Of a stretch of DNA of 64,000 nucleotides, positions 11,269 to 26,536 are shown one piece after another (position 1 is the first letter of the stretch; each line of letters opens with the position of its first letter). The notes below the pieces were generated by a model that was given only the letters and a program-made list of their open reading frames with translations, had not been told where the DNA came from and ran no database searches. A program made the translations under genes and the position numbers. The stretch is from Adenophora triphylla var. japonica (Eukaryota; Streptophyta; Magnoliopsida; Asterales; Campanulaceae): the NCBI GenBank assembly GCA_022495995.1, contig JAFEMH010001304.1, forward strand, positions 310,001-374,000, read 5' to 3'.

Positions 11269-11462
11269 TCTATAGTATAAATGAGGGAAGGGTGCTACAG
11301 TACTATGAATAGTGCCAAGCGGCGAATTTCCCATTTTGCCCTCATACATTTGTCCCTTTCCCATTTTGCCCTTAAAAAAATTAAATTAAAAAAAAAAAAA
11401 AATTAAAAACTTAAAAAAAAAAAAAAAAAACACCCGTGTCCTTGGACACGGGCATGTACTAG
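11269..11462 (+). mobile_element. 194-bp non-autonomous Helitron
   Basis: Begins TCTATAGTATAAATGAGG and ends with a hairpin CCGTGTCCTTGGACACGG followed 6 nt later by CTAG, the Helitron 3' signature. It is flanked by A on the left and T on the right, as expected for insertion between A and T. It contains CCCATTTTGCCC words shared with a second copy at 30777-30927. It lies immediately beside the right end of the split Stowaway-like element. Confidence 0.8.
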
Positions 11463-11615
11463 TATAGTATATTGTAGTTTATAAATACCAAAGACCTATT
11501 CAGCAAAAGGCAAGCTTAAATAATTTTTCTTAGTAATTCTAATAAGCTTATTGACTATTGTCATTCCTTCTCACAGTTGAAGTTTACAGCACCACATACA
11601 GACAGACAGAGTTTC

Positions 11616-11674
<59 letters not shown>

Positions 11675-12554
11675 AGTACCAGGGTGTGGCAGAGATTGGG
11701 GAGAAAAATATTGGGTCAAAAGGGATTGGAGGAGAAGTTCATACATTTGAGTTGGGAGCTGAAACATTAATCGTTTAAAAGCTCTCTGATTTCAGGAATG
11801 GGAAAGTTTCAGTGGTAAAACTGTAAATAATTAAGCGGCTTTTTGTTGAACTGGAAATACATTGAAGGCGCCAATATTGGCTTTTAGCGGGAAATTGACA
11901 TTATTCAATCCGAACACTGATCAAGAACTGTTTCATTGCAGTATACGATTGCGATTTATTTTATCGGGTGACCCCTAATCCACCATTATCCGATCCAAAT
12001 TCATCTCATTCATTCATTCCCATTTCATTGGGGGTAATTATGGGGACTATCAAATGCCAAATTCATCTCACTCATTCATTTCTACGAGGGAGACACAGTC
12101 AAATCCTCTCCCTCCGTCACAGCGTCACAACTGATATTAAAAGACAGGATTGCCAGAGTGTAGATGCAACGACGGGGATGGGGCGTTCCATAATTCCATT
12201 GAGAAAACTTTGGTAGGAGTATATGATAACTTCTGCAACTCAAGTTAATCAAACTCATATAAAACCAGTATAACAACTCAATAGACACCTGACTCAGTCA
12301 TTGCAACCGTTTCTCCTCTCTCCCTTTAAATTTTGAAACAAAGGACAGGATTGTCAGACAGGTTCAACACAGAACCTGCGAAAAATAAATTACAAAATCC
12401 TCCCTCGATATGTTTGACCAAGTCAATCTATAGTTACATTATATGTGTCAAACAGTGATTGGATTTTTGCCAGGCATCTCGGTCAATGCAGATCTGGAGA
12501 AAGGGGATAGTCAACCCAATCGATCAAAGAATATAAAGTGAGAAGAAATATGGC
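11463..12554. other. intergenic region and 3' flank of the SLH-domain gene
   Basis: Contains a (GT)n(GA)n microsatellite at about 11618-11672. No gene is recognised. The last few hundred bases before 12555 should include the 3' UTR of the SLH-domain gene, whose polyadenylation site is not identifiable. Confidence 0.4.
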
Positions 12555-18446
<5,892 letters not shown>

Positions 18447-18685
18447 TGTTAATGCATTTGTAAGATTTGCGAAATTAGGGTTTATGATTTGGGAGTCCAA
18501 ATGAAATTGGGCATCAAATTTACAGGAGCTGATTTGAGATTAGAGGAAAACAAAATGGTTTGGTGTTAAGTTTGGGAGCAGTGAGTCAGTGATTGACGGA
18601 TATATTTATATACAGGGATCTTAAATACAGGGATCTAATTTGTTCCATCGCCTCGCCTCGTGTAAGTCAGAGATGTCTCTTACAT

Positions 18686-18754
18686 CTCGGGTAGACTTAC
18701 ACGACATATCTCTGTACATTTACACGAGATTTATGTCGTGTAAGTCTACCCGAG
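18686..18754. repeat. perfect inverted repeat, 22-bp arms
   Basis: Arms 18686-18707 and 18733-18754 are exact reverse complements (starting CTCGGGTAGACTTACACG) with a 25-nt loop. Further ATCTCGAG/ACGAGAT words surround it, linking it to the array at 19974-20472. Confidence 0.85.
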
Positions 18755-19027
18755 ATACAAGAGGGCATCTCGAGACCAAGACGAGATATGCATCGTAGGC
18801 TAATGTTTCACTTCAAAGAACAGAAAAGCTAACAAGAGACTGAACTTGGAATAAAATTTGATTGTGAATGTGATAGGACATCTCCACAAAAACCATGGGA
18901 GGGATGAATATACCATTACACGTATAGTATCGCCAAATTGTTTACGAAATGAAAGTGTTTACGAAACGAAAGCAATTAATTCAAACATTCATACAAAGTG
19001 GATAAATAAAAAACCATAACACATATA

Positions 19028-19817
19028 CTATCCCAAATGTAATCTTTGTCTTCTTGCATCATTTGTCCTCCTCATATAGTCGATCGTACTCGATGTCCTA
19101 TCTTGGTATGGGAGGTGCGGTTGCCTTGCGCTTGGATCACATTGGGACCTCCAAGGGAGCGGTGTTGGTGGAATGGGGTAATCATTGCCTAACATGTGAA
19201 GGCTGCAAAAGCATTAACAGCTAAATACAAGGCCATCAAATATAACGACTATAAGTAGGACAACAAAATATAACTAATATAATATAGATGATAAAGTAAA
19301 GTATCATACCGCTATAAAATGGGTGGGGACTTGTCCAAAGACAACCGTGTCCGTCGGTGGTTGTACTCGCACGTACGGTCACCGGAAGGCATAAGTTGCC
19401 ACCGCTAGATCCGTACGAAATAAACGCCACGTTATACCTCGTGGCAATGATGTGCCCAACCTCTGGGAGCGTCATCCAATAATAGTCGGGCGCCCACGGT
19501 TCATAACAAGCAAGCTTACGTAACAGCTCCGATACCGGTATCCAAGATAGAACTCTCTCATAAAGCTCTTGGTGATCACGCACCTCTGTGTAACATTCTG
19601 AGCGAACTCGGCCCCACGACTCCTCATCTCCGTATATTTGATGTGGAGGAATATTTTGTAAGATTTCTTCTTCTTCATCAATGAGAAAATCTATCGTATC
19701 AAGGTCAACACAATCATAAGAATTTTGTGGAGAAGTTTGTGAGGCATAATCATTGAAACTTGGAGAACTTTGGGGAGAATTATGTGAGGAATCCATGTTA
19801 TTATTTGAGGAATCCAT
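19028..19817 (-). CDS. OTU-like protein, catalytic N-terminal part missing
   Basis: Two exons, 19817-19310 and 19188-19028, join in phase to give 222 aa. After a low-complexity Ser/Asn/Gln-rich N-terminus (1-35) and an acidic stretch there is a segment resembling the second half of plant OTU cysteine-protease domains: WGRVRSECYTEVRDHQELYE, then YYWMTLPEVGHIIATRYNV, then NDYPIPPTPLPWRS near the end. The DGNCGFRA-type segment with the catalytic cysteine is absent, so peptidase activity is unlikely. In plants such OTU domains are found both in cellular proteins and inside Mutator-like elements, and this one lies within a putative element. The second acceptor (TTAG) was chosen because the nearer CAG would introduce a stop. 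Confidence 0.55.
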
Positions 19818-19973
19818 GTTATGAACTTAAAAAATTGAATTTTTGAATGAGAATGGCGTTGGTGTGTTTTCTGGATTTATGTTCGGAATTTTAAACGTCA
19901 AATTCCTTTCAACGCAACGATTTATGGAAATTTAGACGCGTCTCGTGCAGGTCTACACGAGATGTTCAAATAT

Positions 19974-20472
19974 CATCTCGTGTGAAACCACTCGAGATGC
20001 ATCTCGAGTGGGTTTATACGAGACATCTCGTATAAACCCACTCGAGATGCATCTCGAGTGGTTTCACTCGAGATGTCCCATTAAAACCCAGTTCATTGCT
20101 ACCCAGTTTATGCCAAAACTTGGATTCAATTTTAAACAATCTAACACAAATCAACAACAACAGTGGGATGACATCTCGAGTGAAACCACTCGAGATGCAT
20201 CTCGAGTGGGTTTATACGAGACATCTCGTATAAACCCACTCAGATGCATCTCGAGTGGTTTCACTCGAGATGTCCCATTAAAACCCAGTTCATTTGCTAC
20301 CCAGGTTTATGCCAAAACTTGGATTCAATTTTAAACAATCTAACACAAATCAACAACAACAGTGGGATGACATCTCGAGTGAAACCACTCGAGATGCATC
20401 TCGAGTGGGTTTATACGAGACATCTCGTATAAACCCACTCGAGATTCATCTCGAGTGGTTTCACTCGAGATG
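19974..20472. repeat. three-copy 198-bp tandem array of nested palindromes
   Basis: Modules of 101-102 bp at 19974-20075, 20172-20272 and 20371-20472 are separated by near-identical spacers of about 97 bp (containing CTTGGATTCAATTTTAAACA). Each module is itself a palindrome built from three adjoining hairpins: CATCTCGAGTG...CACTCGAGATG, a central arm pair ending TTTATACGAG / CTCGTATAAA, and a third copy mirroring the first. The first module has CTCGTG where the others have CTCGAG. The whole module reads almost the same on both strands. Confidence 0.95.
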
Positions 20473-20978
20473 TCCCATTAAATTAGGTTTAAGTTTACCT
20501 TCTTTACGGGCACGGTCGAAGAGGACGCTCCGGCGACGATTACTTTGGCGGTAGCGTCGGCTCCAGTGCGGCGGGGTTGGGGCCAGCGGGATTTTTACTC
20601 TCACCATTATCGATTTTTCCTTTTTCCGTTGTTGCGAGTCGATTGAAATCGCCTTTCTCTCGTTCGTTCACAGAGAAGAGGGAGAGTCTGAGAGAGAGAG
20701 TGTTTGAAATGATAAAAAAAAAAATTGGTATATAAAGGGGCAAATTAGTAATTTCCCGGGATCCCTGTATTTTAAACTCCCTGTATTTAGAATTTGCCGT
20801 GATGGACTGAGGAGTGGGTTCACAAGGTGAAAAAGAGTTGCTATTTACACAAATAAATTTTAAAGGGAATTTGCCCCATAAATTTTTTTTGAAACAAATC
20901 AATTTTCATTAAATTTTTCATTGTATTAAAATGATCGAAAAGTTCTTTTTACAAGTGAACTTTCAATTTTTTCCTCGC

Positions 20979-21310
20979 AACATTCTGAAAATATAATACA
21001 ACATTCTGTTTTTTTTTTTTTTGAAAATATATACAACACTCTGAAAATATAATACAACATTCTGAATATAATACAACATTCTGAAAATATAATACAACAT
21101 TCTGATTTTTAAATTATTTTTTTAAAAAAAAAAACTTTTTTTTTGAAAATATAATACAACATTCAGAAAATATAATACTATAACATTCTGGAAATATAAT
21201 ACAACATTCTGATTTTTTTTTATTTAATTTTTTTTTATTTAATTTTTTTTATTAATTTTTTATTATTATTAATTTTTTATTATTATTATTATTTTGAAAA
21301 TATAATACAT
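20979..21310. repeat. ACATTCTG minisatellite
   Basis: About ten imperfect copies of a roughly 21-bp unit, ACATTCTGAAAATATAATAC, interrupted by poly-T/poly-A runs and TTATTA stretches. Non-coding. The flanks to about 22.4 kb are AT-rich with no recognised gene. Confidence 0.8.
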
Positions 21311-22447
21311 CATTTTTGGGGGGGGGGGGTATTTTCGTTCTAAATGACAAAAAAATGATACACTCATTTAAAAGGAACTTATTGAGCATAGATTTAAAAA
21401 AAAAAAAACTTATGGGGCAATGACCCAATTTTATAACTACACACACATATAAAATGTATCCTTCCTAAATTACCCCTATCTTCCACACCCAAATATTTAT
21501 CATCTTCCTCCATTTTCAGCCATCCCCTCCGCCTCTCCCAACTCTATGATTCCGGCAAAGCCGATGCTCGATACACCATTCCGCCATTTGAGAACAAATT
21601 TGTCTCGCTCGAATGGAGCGGTAGAGTTCGATTCTGAAGTGGTAAATTTCCTAAAATTGATTCGCTATAGATTAGTTTGAAATGATATACGTTTGTTTTG
21701 AGGATATGATTAATAGTTCAATAAGATTGAAAAAAAATGGGCAATTAAGACAACCAAGCATTAAGCTAAGACAACACATTTTAAAAATGAAAAAAAAGGG
21801 GCAACTAAGCATAATACCACATGAGTACAAAAAAATTTAAAAATATCATAAAAAGGTTTCATTAAAAAATACAGCACTGTCATTTATTTATAAATGTGTT
21901 ACCGCATTAAGTGTGTTTTTGTCAAATATTAGTCTGCTTTTATAGTTGAAACATAAGACTAGTTCACCTCTTATTAGGCTCATAATTAAATACAAATTTT
22001 CATTAAAAAATAGCATTTTACTATGAACTATCAACAATTGATGCAAACGCAAATTGTCATTCTTTCACCGTATTCATTTACAAATTTCTTTAATAAGAAA
22101 TGTTTTCACGATTTTCCTGTCTACAATGAACTTGCGTGAGTTATGCCTCGTATTTTTTTACGGCAAATTACATGCAATACATTTGTTACTCTTCTCATGC
22201 GAGAAGATTAGACACCTCAGTCTGTCCAAATGCATCTTTAGTCCTCCTACGAAGAGCTTGGGTCAGTTTCGCCTCGTAATTTCTGTTAGTGATTTGCATA
22301 CAATACATTTGTCACTCTTCTCACGCGAGATGCCTGAGTTTGTCCAAATGTATCTATACTCCTCCATTTGATTTCCAAGGATTTTGTGAGCCGCTAACCT
22401 TGAATTCATATAGAGATAAGTTGTTATCTCTTGAAAAGATTGATCGT

Positions 22448-22710
22448 GATTGATATTCCTCTCAAATTTGAGTGTCTATCAATAAGTGCTCCGAAATTAA
22501 AATATCTTAACTTTGAGTGTAAAGTATCCATTTAAGTTTTAGTTTTCTCCAATATCACACTAAAAATATTAAATTTGTATACTAGTCTTATTGGATATTT
22601 TATCTTTTGGATATTATATGTTTACTTGATAAGAAATGTAAATATAAGTCTTATAATCATGCAAAACGAATATAAACCTATATGTTTACTTGATAAGAAA
22701 TGTAAATATA
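22448..22710 (+). repeat. dispersed direct repeat, copy 1
   Basis: A 250-260 bp segment (starting TTCCTCTCAAATTTGAGTG) matches 27405-27658 with few differences. It ends abruptly at 22710, where a minus-strand Helitron terminus (CTAG at 22711-22714) begins. Element class unknown. Confidence 0.8.
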
Positions 22711-22760
22711 CTAGCACTAAACCCCGTGCCAAAAACACGTAGTGACGCCTATCCACTCGC
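22711..22760 (-). mobile_element. Helitron 3' end (minus strand), 5' end not found
   Basis: On the minus strand the sequence reads CGTGTTTTTGGCACG, then GGGTTTAGTGCTAG, followed by T. A short hairpin a few bases before a terminal CTAG next to T is the Helitron 3' signature. The 5' TC end, somewhere to the right, was not located. Confidence 0.4.
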
Positions 22761-24900
22761 TGTTTTACTGAATTCATTTTCCCCTTCTTTAATCGAAATC
22801 GTCGTGTTAGTAAAAAAATATCATGTCTCAAAAAGTAATTTAAACAAAGTTTTTATTTATTATTATAACAAAAAAGGAAAAAAAATCATGAGAAATAAAT
22901 AATAAAAAAATAAAATCCAAACTCTATTGCTATTGATGGTTATGAAATCGATAGGTAAATAATAATAAAAAAAAATAATAATGTAGTAAATAAAAGGGTT
23001 TGGGGAAGTTAAAAGACAGGTTTGAGAGTAGAATGTGAAGAGTTATAAAACTGAAAGAAAGAAGGTGAAATATTTGGGTTAATCCAAACCGTTTGATCAA
23101 TTTTCTAGATTCAATTTCAGCCCTTTTTTATCATGTCGGTTACAAACGGTTAAATTCGATATATATTGTATTATAGAATAATTAATTGTATTATAAAGAG
23201 GTTTTATAGTGGAATGTTGGCAGGAAAGGGAAGTTTTATTGTTCTTTTATTGAGTTAAAGTCAAATAATGATATGAAAGAAGTTGTTGAGCAATCACTTA
23301 AAACTTATGATGGAGGTAATTTAGCTAACTGATATGATTACGGAGTTGAAATATCCTTTTAAAATAAACTAATGCTCTGTTTGTTTCGCGTAAAATGAAT
23401 CGCAGATAATGATTTCTCGTAAAATGTTTTTCGAAAAATGAAAACGTTTTTCGAAAAATGACATAAACATGTTTTCTGCTGTTTGATAAGAAAGTGTTTT
23501 CCGAAAAATATTTCCATGTGTTTAATAAATTAAAGCAAAATATTTTTCGATAAAAACATAATTTGAGATAAGTTGAAAGAGATATTGTGGTCTGTGGGAT
23601 AGGGTGATGGAGGTGGGGTGGTAGAGTAGGAGGTGGGGATTAGTAGGGGTGAGGTGGGTGGGTATGGGGTAGGGTAGGGTGGTGGGGAAAATGTAAAGGG
23701 TAAGATTATGGTAGGCTATGGTGGTGATATGGTAGGGTGTGGGGGTGGGGTAGGTGTGGGTAATCGAGAGTGTGGGGGGGATAGAGTGGGTAGCCGAGAG
23801 TAGATGAGTGGAGAGTTGTTATTAAAAATAAATTTAAAATGATTAAATTTTTTTACCCGATCGAGGAGGGGGTGGCTGTGGTGGTGGTTGTGGTGGTGGT
23901 GAGGGGGTGGGGGGGGAGAATTGTAAAAAATAATTTTAATATAAATAATATTTGTATGAGGGGGTGGTTTGTCATGACCCTAATTTTAGGTTCTATTTTG
24001 AGTCGTGTTCAATCAGATATTGGAGTGCACATCATATTAGTATATGTTGCATTTTATTTGTAGCATTTATGTGTTAATTAGTATGTTGTAACTTATATGC
24101 TATTTTAAATATATGAATAAAATCAAAATAATTATTTAAGGTGTAAATGGAAATATTAGGAGAGGGTATTGAATTGATAAGTTGGAAAATTAATTAAACA
24201 TTTCATTATAATTCTTGAGGTGCTTGGGTGTCAATAATATAACTTAAGGATTTTAGTTGTTTGAGTATTTGATAGTTGAAGGAGGTTAGGAGTAAGTTCT
24301 TATGTTTATCCATGTAGAAAAATTAAGAAGCTTTCATTTTTAACAAAAAGCCTTCTCAGCCTTCTTCAACCTTGGACCAAAAACCCTAACCCTTTTTACT
24401 TAAAAATCTTCAATTAATTCTATAAAAATTTCTTCGAAGATCCGTTCGTTCTGTTGTGTTCAGGAGGAGAAGGAGTACAAATCCATCTGATTAAAGTTTT
24501 CAAGTTTTTAAATTAATTTCAAGTAAGTTATTATATTTTCTTGAATTGTATGTTCATTTAGTGTTATAATTGATGTTATTTTGTTGTTAATGGTTGCATG
24601 GGATTTTGGAAATTATTTTGTTGAGGTTGGAAATGGAAAAAAATTGGTTTTGGTTAACTTGAAAATGATTTGGTGTTGAAATGGGAAAAGATGAGTTTTG
24701 GATTAAGTTGGAAATGTTTTGGTGTGTGTTGGAATGGAAAACGAATGGCTTTGGCTAGGTTGGAGCTAGTTTGAGGTCATTGTGGGTTTGGTATAAACTG
24801 AAGTTGGTTTTGTAAAGTTTGGTTGAGCCGGGAAAATTGGGTTTGAAAGGTTTAAAATGAGTTTGCTGATGTTCAGCTCTGTTTCTGAAATTTTGCGGAG

Positions 24901-24996
24901 GGCACGAGTCATGCCCTATGGCACGAGTCGTGCCCATTCGTGCCTCAGATTGGACGACTGTATCTGAGGGGTGTTTAAGGGTCACGAGTCGTGCAC
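24901..24996. repeat. palindrome cluster in solo LTR
   Basis: GGCACGAGTCATGCC (24901), GGCACGAGTCGTGCC (24920), a half copy TTCGTGCC, and TCACGAGTCGTGCA (24982). These near-perfect 15-mers occupy the same relative part of the LTR as the unrelated GGGCGGTCGCCC cluster in the 43-kb LTR. Confidence 0.85.
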
Positions 24997-25788
24997 TCCC
25001 CTGTTTTGCTGAAATATTTTCAAAGCAATGTAAGACCAATTTTATAACATAGATTTCAACCAATTAAACACTATGATCAAAGTGCAATGTATGAACAACA
25101 ACATGATGTCTTTAGATACCAATTGTGATAATTGGAAGATGTTTAAATGTGGGGTTAAAGTAGGTTGGAACCATTAAACCTAACTTGTTTAAATTCCTCA
25201 TATGATTGAAGTTACATCCTTGAATGGTTAGTATATGTGTGTATACCTTATGTGTTGCATCTTTTACATTGGTTTGACATCTTTATGATGCGTGATTAGG
25301 GTTCCCTACTTTGGAATCCTAAGTTGATTGAATTGGTTCAAGGATGGTTTAGCCTTAGTGCTACTTGTAATTGATACTTGCTATCATTTTGATATGCTAT
25401 ATTGGTATGGTTCGCTACTTTGGAATCATCGTTTATTATAAGCAAGTAGGTTGTACTGTGCTTATGTTTAAAGTCCAGCTGGTACTTATTGTTGGGCAGT
25501 GTTATGGGATTATAATGGCACCCGAGCCGAGTTCGTTATAATCCATACACTGGGTTCCCAGGTTGCCCATCCATTGGCCATGGTTTGGGTAGTGGGCTAG
25601 CTCCCCTTTTTAGGGTGTAGTCTAGTTGCACATTGGGTTTGACTTTGTGTCAGTGATCCCGTTTGTTATTGTTGTAATTGGGCTCCGGAACCGCTTCTTC
25701 AGCTGGTGATGCTGCTCAGATCGTGATATCCTTTTGAGGATGAAACCTTGGCTCAGTATTCTTCTAAGTGTTATATTATGCACTTATG

Positions 25789-25876
<88 letters not shown>
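25789..25876. repeat. (TA)n microsatellite
   Basis: About 43 uninterrupted TA units inside the solo LTR, with a shorter TA run at 25897-25910. Confidence 0.95.
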
Positions 25877-25878
<2 letters not shown>

Positions 25879-26536
25879 TTGTGTGATAATAATGTGATAT
25901 ATATATATATGATGATTGGTTGTTATATGCTTTCATAATGTGATTGCATATCATATTGTTGCATATATAATAACTTGCTGAGATTTTTCTCACCCCGTCC
26001 TTTTATTGTTGGGATTATTTTGAGAAAGGTATTTTGTAAAGATTACATTATGTAAATGTATAACCTTGGTGTAGTATCCTAGACTTGATGTTGTCCTTAT
26101 TTTGCAACTTCTTAAGGCTTGTAAATATTTTTCAATTTGGGAACTAGGTTCCTTGTTTTGTAAAATAAGTTTGTGTGTGATTTATAAATGTTTTGGAAGT
26201 TGAATGGTTTGTGATTGAAAGTTCTTTACATTAAACAGGTTTTTGGAAGTGATAAAGTTTAAAAAGAACATTTCGAAAAGTTTTTTTTTAAGGCGTCTTC
26301 AGAGTGTGTCCCGGGCGTAGGGCCAAGTAGGACCACGGTTCGGGGCGCTTCATGGTTGATGTGGGGTGAGTAACGTGGGTGGTGTATGGAAAGTTAGGTG
26401 TGTGTGTGTGTGAGGGTGTTGCCATTTTTCGAAAAATGTTTTACTTAGGAAAAAGTAAGTCATTTTACTTAGAAAGGTAGGGAAAACATTTTTCGAAAAA
26501 TATTTTTTCCATTTTTCGGTGCTTACCAAACACCTA

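Larger units (their letters stand above)
18603..20800. mobile_element. putative DNA transposon carrying an OTU-like gene and palindrome array
   Basis: Both ends carry doubled TACAGGGATC-type words in inverted orientation: 18610-18640 has TACAGGGATC, TTAAATACAGGGATC, and 20755-20795 on the minus strand has AATACAGGGAGTTT, AAATACAGGGATCC. Between them lie a spliced OTU-like gene, a 22-bp-arm inverted repeat (18686-18754) and the nested-palindrome array. A GC-rich, CG-rich segment (20500-20690) and the array are compositionally unlike the flanks. A Mutator-type element such as the OTU-bearing Kaonashi group is the closest known design, but no transposase and no clear 9-bp duplication are present. 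Its left end is about 150 bp upstream of the SLH-domain gene's ATG. Confidence 0.5.
23970..26352 (+). repeat. gypsy-type solo LTR with 5-bp target duplication
   Basis: Begins TGTCATGACCC and ends GGGGCGCTTCA, and is flanked by TGGTT at 23965-23969 and 26353-26357. It resembles the LTR at 42785: both start TGT-GAC-CCC-like, and both share a late block AGCTTGCTGAGATTT-like (25972 and 44552) before CTCACCCC. It contains a palindrome cluster (24901-24996) and a long TA microsatellite (25789-25876). With no internal region, it is a recombination product of a full element. Confidence 0.8.
23373..26536. mobile_element. Tourist-like element with G-rich loop, split by a solo LTR
   Basis: The left end TGCTCTGTTTGTTTCGCG follows TAA and is a diverged form of the GGCTCCGTTTG terminus at 9657. 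Subterminal sequence contains the same permuted AAATGTTTTTCGAAAAATG palindromes, seen again at 26427-26520. Between the arms is a G-rich stretch (23590-23935 and 26353-26415; GGTGGGGTAGGG-type runs) corresponding to the C-rich loop of the 9.6-kb element. A 2.4-kb LTR is inserted in it. The right terminus is too diverged to fix exactly. Confidence 0.5.

Noticed and set aside
18447..18500. Upstream extension of the SLH-domain protein
   Set aside because: The extended frame would begin at TTG; the first ATG in frame is 18446 and gives a good transit-peptide start.
19974..20472. CRISPR-like array
   Set aside because: Regular spacing, but the context is a eukaryotic nuclear genome, the spacers are identical, the units are 100 bp palindromes, and no cas genes are present.
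19945..20554. Open frames with repeated SSETTRDASRVGLYETSR-type units
   Set aside because: Product of the palindromic DNA array; frames differ between copies and do not resemble a protein family.
21546..21641. Possible isolated first exon (ATG, 32 codons, GTAAAT donor)
   Set aside because: No downstream exon or recognised homology; too short to support as a gene.
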